Source of the DNA: Methylomonas sp. UP202
GTDB taxonomy: Bacteria > Pseudomonadota > Gammaproteobacteria > Methylococcales > Methylomonadaceae
Reading direction: 5' to 3'
DNA length: 64,000 nucleotides
Assembly: GCF_029910655.1 (NCBI RefSeq)
Contig: NZ_CP123897.1
Location: forward strand, 5,445,547 to 5,509,546
The notes beneath the pieces are model-generated. The model was not told the origin of the DNA. It saw nothing but the letters and a program-made list of their open reading frames with translations, and made no database searches. Below are positions 61,834 to 64,000 of this stretch, in pieces. Within the stretch, counting starts at the first letter, position 1. Every line of letters begins with the position of its first letter. The position numbers and the translations under genes were made by a program.

Positions 61834-62220
61834 TCATTTCTTGGCCTTTTTACTGTAACGGCGGCCGGACTGCACCGCATAATGCTTGGCCTTGTCCTTG
61901 CTCGGTTCCTTGAAGTAATTCTGATAAGTTTCGCTGCCGCGACTGGCGATCGCCTGGGCGAAATCCTTGAATAAATAGGTGTCGTCCAACACCGCGCGCG
62001 GACTGACGCCGTGCTGTTTGGTCAGATAAAACGACACACTCATCAAATAAGCCTTTTCCCGGCCGTTCAATTTCAACAGACTATGCTTTGCCTTGACGTA
62101 AACGAAATACGACGTCAGCGCCAGAATGCTCAGCCCGAAAAACTTGGTCCACAGCAGGATGTAGTCATCGTCCTCGTACAAGGTTTTACCCTTACGCAAG
62201 ATCGCCTCGGTTAAATTCAT
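61834..62220 (-). CDS. Hypothetical membrane protein, 128 aa
   Basis: Not recognised. One membrane helix (YILLWTKFFGLSILALTSYF, about 20-42), a cytoplasmic part with KLNGREKAYLMSVSFYLTKQ, and a Lys-rich end. Convergent with the YjfB-like gene. Nothing is seen in the 249 bases between it and the gene at 62470. Confidence 0.6.
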   Translation of the reverse strand: MNLTEAILRKGKTLYEDDDYILLWTKFFGLSILALTSYFVYVKAKHSLLKLNGREKAYLMSVSFYLTKQHGVSPRAVLDDTYLFKDFAQAIASRGSETYQNYFKEPSKDKAKHYAVQSGRRYSKKAKK

Positions 62221-62469
62221 AAAACTCCCCGGTTGGTTGAGGCCGGCATGTTAATGCATTGTCGGAGGATTTTGGCGGGGAATCTGCGTCCGGAACACTT
62301 AGCCGAATTGGTTGGTCTGCGATTAGAATTCAGCGTGAATAAGCCGCGCGCTCGGCGAAAATCACTCCCGCTTGACAAACCCAGTGTTTCAAGAGAAATA
62401 ATCGCCCGCCCGCCGTACCGAAATCCGACGAGCCCCCCCTCTTGAAAATCCTAGCTTCGAGGAGGCTAC

Positions 62470-62862
62470 ATGGAGCTGAACCTGACCCGCGTCGAATTCA
62501 CCGACGAAAGCACGATAGGCGAATTAAGTATTAACGGAACCTTCGAATGTTACACCTTGGAGGACAAGGTCCGGCCGGTCAAAGTCAAGGGCATGACCGC
62601 GATTCCGGCCGGCTCCTACGAAATCATCATCAATTTTTCCGAGCGCTTTAAAAAACCGTTGCCGCTGCTGCTGAATGTGCCGAATTTCGACGGCGTGCGG
62701 ATACATCCCGGCAACAGCGCCAAGGATACCGAAGGCTGCATTCTGGTTGGGAAATCGAAATCTGCCGATTTCGTCGGCTCCAGCCGGGCGGCTTTCGAAA
62801 CGCTGTTCGAAAAACTCAAACGCGCCGCCGAAAACGAGAAAATCTTTATCCATATCGTTTGA
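62470..62862 (+). CDS. DUF5675 family protein
   Basis: A 130-residue protein with DUF5675 features: LTRVEFTDESTIGELSING, TFECYTLEDKVRPV, AIPAGSYEIIINFSERF, GVRIHPGNSAKDTEGCILVG with conserved His and Cys. The fold and the HxGN...T.GC pattern resemble L,D-transpeptidase-like proteins, and the family occurs in prophages. A strong GAGGAGG precedes the ATG. Role unknown. Confidence 0.85.
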   Translation: MELNLTRVEFTDESTIGELSINGTFECYTLEDKVRPVKVKGMTAIPAGSYEIIINFSERFKKPLPLLLNVPNFDGVRIHPGNSAKDTEGCILVGKSKSADFVGSSRAAFETLFEKLKRAAENEKIFIHIV

Positions 62863-62923
62863 AATTGCCCGGCGCTTGGGAAAACTTTTGCCGCTTTGAA
62901 TGCCGGGTTCCACTTCATCCTAG

Positions 62924-64000
62924 CTAGGTTTCCGCTTGGAGCCGCGTCAGCAACGCGCCGAGAGCGGCAAAACCGACATACTCCTGCTCCAACCTCAGGT
63001 TTTGGCCGAAACGGTTATCGCGCAACGCGTCGTACAGCGCGCTTTCCTCAAAGGTTAAACCGGATAAATCGGCGCGGCCCGGAGCGGTTTCCGCAACCCA
63101 GGACTCGCGGTGCGCCAACAAGGTCGCTTGGTCCATCAGCAATGAGCGGGTTTGCGGAAAGTATTGGCGGAACTGGCTCAAAATCGCGAAGCCGTGGGTG
63201 TCGATGTCGCCCCAGTAGTGAATTTCCTTATCCTTCAACCATTCGACTTGCGCCAAGGCATCGAAGCCGTAGCCTCTGCCGAAAATCACCACGCCGCCCT
63301 GAACGTTCGGAAATGCCAGGCCGTTGATGTCGTTTTCGGTGACGAATACCCGCTTGACCTGCAAATTCAAAGTCGCGAATTCGCCGGCGGTCACCGTCAG
63401 ATCGCTCAAGCCGGCGATGCGCAGCCGACTATCCAGCAAGCGGAAGCGAATCGTCGCCGGCTTCGCCAAAAAGCCGTAACGCGCCTCGAAGCCTGTTACG
63501 CCGGTTTGCGCGGTATCGATCGCCGCGGCCGGCAACAGCAAATCCAGCCATTCGCCAAGCAACTTCTTGCGGCTTTCGATGAATTTGCTGTCGATGCCGG
63601 GCAGGCTGATTTGGCGTAGATAAATGCCTGGCCGAGGATGTTTTACGACCCAGCCGGCCACGCTCAACAATTTTTGCCATTCGTCGGCGTGCTCCAAGAC
63701 GCGTAACGGATATTTCAATAACCAAGGCCGCAGGGCGGCGAAATCGTCAACCAGCGATGCCGCCAATTGCCCGAAAACCGCCAATTCCTTCGCTTTTTTC
63801 AAATACGCCGCCGCATCGTCCGGCTTGTCGAAAACCACCGCCGCCGGCAAACGGTTACGCCCCGACAGCCGATGATTAATGTCGCGCCATACGATGGCAA
63901 AATGCTTGGCCTCAATGGCCAACCAAGGTTCCACCCAAGCCTGCACGGCAGAAAAATCGGCGGCCAGTTGCGCCGGGCTGGGTGGTTTTAACGGAATCCG
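62924..64000 (-). CDS. jetD: Wadjet system protein JetD (DUF3322/DUF2220), 5' end outside the window
   Basis: A fragment of about 359 residues, open to the window edge. The C-terminal DUF2220 Toprim-like domain shows VFVTENDINGLAFPNVQGGV and IHYWGDIDTHGFAILSQFRQ, with the acidic residues (Glu; Asp-x-Asp) that bind metal. The N-terminal DUF3322 part includes WEPWLAIEAKHFAIV-like and LRVLEHADEWQKLLSVAGWV. JetD is the nuclease of the Wadjet (MksBEFG-like) system, which cuts plasmid DNA after loop extrusion. JetA, JetB and JetC should lie upstream on this strand, beyond base 64000. Confidence 0.88.
   Translation of the reverse strand, partial: RIPLKPPSPAQLAADFSAVQAWVEPWLAIEAKHFAIVWRDINHRLSGRNRLPAAVVFDKPDDAAAYLKKAKELAVFGQLAASLVDDFAALRPWLLKYPLRVLEHADEWQKLLSVAGWVVKHPRPGIYLRQISLPGIDSKFIESRKKLLGEWLDLLLPAAAIDTAQTGVTGFEARYGFLAKPATIRFRLLDSRLRIAGLSDLTVTAGEFATLNLQVKRVFVTENDINGLAFPNVQGGVVIFGRGYGFDALAQVEWLKDKEIHYWGDIDTHGFAILSQFRQYFPQTRSLLMDQATLLAHRESWVAETAPGRADLSGLTFEESALYDALRDNRFGQNLRLEQEYVGFAALGALLTRLQAET

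Overview
The window looks like chromosomal DNA of a gammaproteobacterium, most likely a methanotroph-like member of the Methylococcales. The basis is inference: moderately GC-rich coding DNA, several exported proteins ending in the VPVPAAVWLFG-type PEP-CTERM anchor, cytochrome c4, Lnt, RecC/RecB, and many short dispersed hairpin repeats. No diagnostic methane-oxidation gene is present, so the genus is not fixed.

Layout. 0-7 kb: the end of a GH13 alpha-amylase, small Uma2, DUF1640 and TerB-like genes, REP-like and hexanucleotide repeats, two PEP-CTERM genes (the second put out of frame by a (GCTT)5 tract just after its start codon), and a DUF433/DUF5615 toxin-antitoxin pair. 7-13 kb: a large zeta-toxin-like kinase, then a minus-strand cluster of a PEP-CTERM protein, a Tat-exported intradiol dioxygenase, a 41-residue TatA-like protein and a second dioxygenase copy that has lost iron ligands and Tat signal. 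13-19 kb: an Xre/RES/MEKHLA operon and an AT-richer two-gene ATPase module (TrlF-like PHP-ATPase plus AlbA_2/GHKL protein), a candidate defence island. 19-28 kb: mostly metabolic genes (sdaA, transglutaminase-like, PaiB-like, CYTH, Nudix, IMPase-like, CHK-like kinase, threonine aldolase), with a possible cysteine protease, an Mrr remnant and a higBA pair whose higB has an early stop.

28.7-32.5 kb: small minus-strand genes separated by attC-like sites, all in one orientation with no integrase in view. This resembles a cluster of attC sites lacking integrase (CALIN), interrupted by short palindromic repeats and carrying HicBA and an orphan antitoxin.

32.7-64 kb: a mainly housekeeping chromosome: lnt with a penicillin-acylase-family gene, engB, cytochrome c4, dsbA, two tandem diguanylate cyclases, an M41-like protease, a GH17-like membrane protein, two convergent multicopper oxidases, a UPF0182 protein, an Rsd/AlgQ-like regulator, a nucleosidase-like protein, an SDR, recC and recB. 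The window closes with a Wadjet JetD-type gene running off the right edge.

Themes: six toxin-antitoxin-type loci in the first 30 kb, at least two candidate defence modules, a probable integron cassette tract, and periplasmic or surface proteins using Tat and PEP-CTERM routes.
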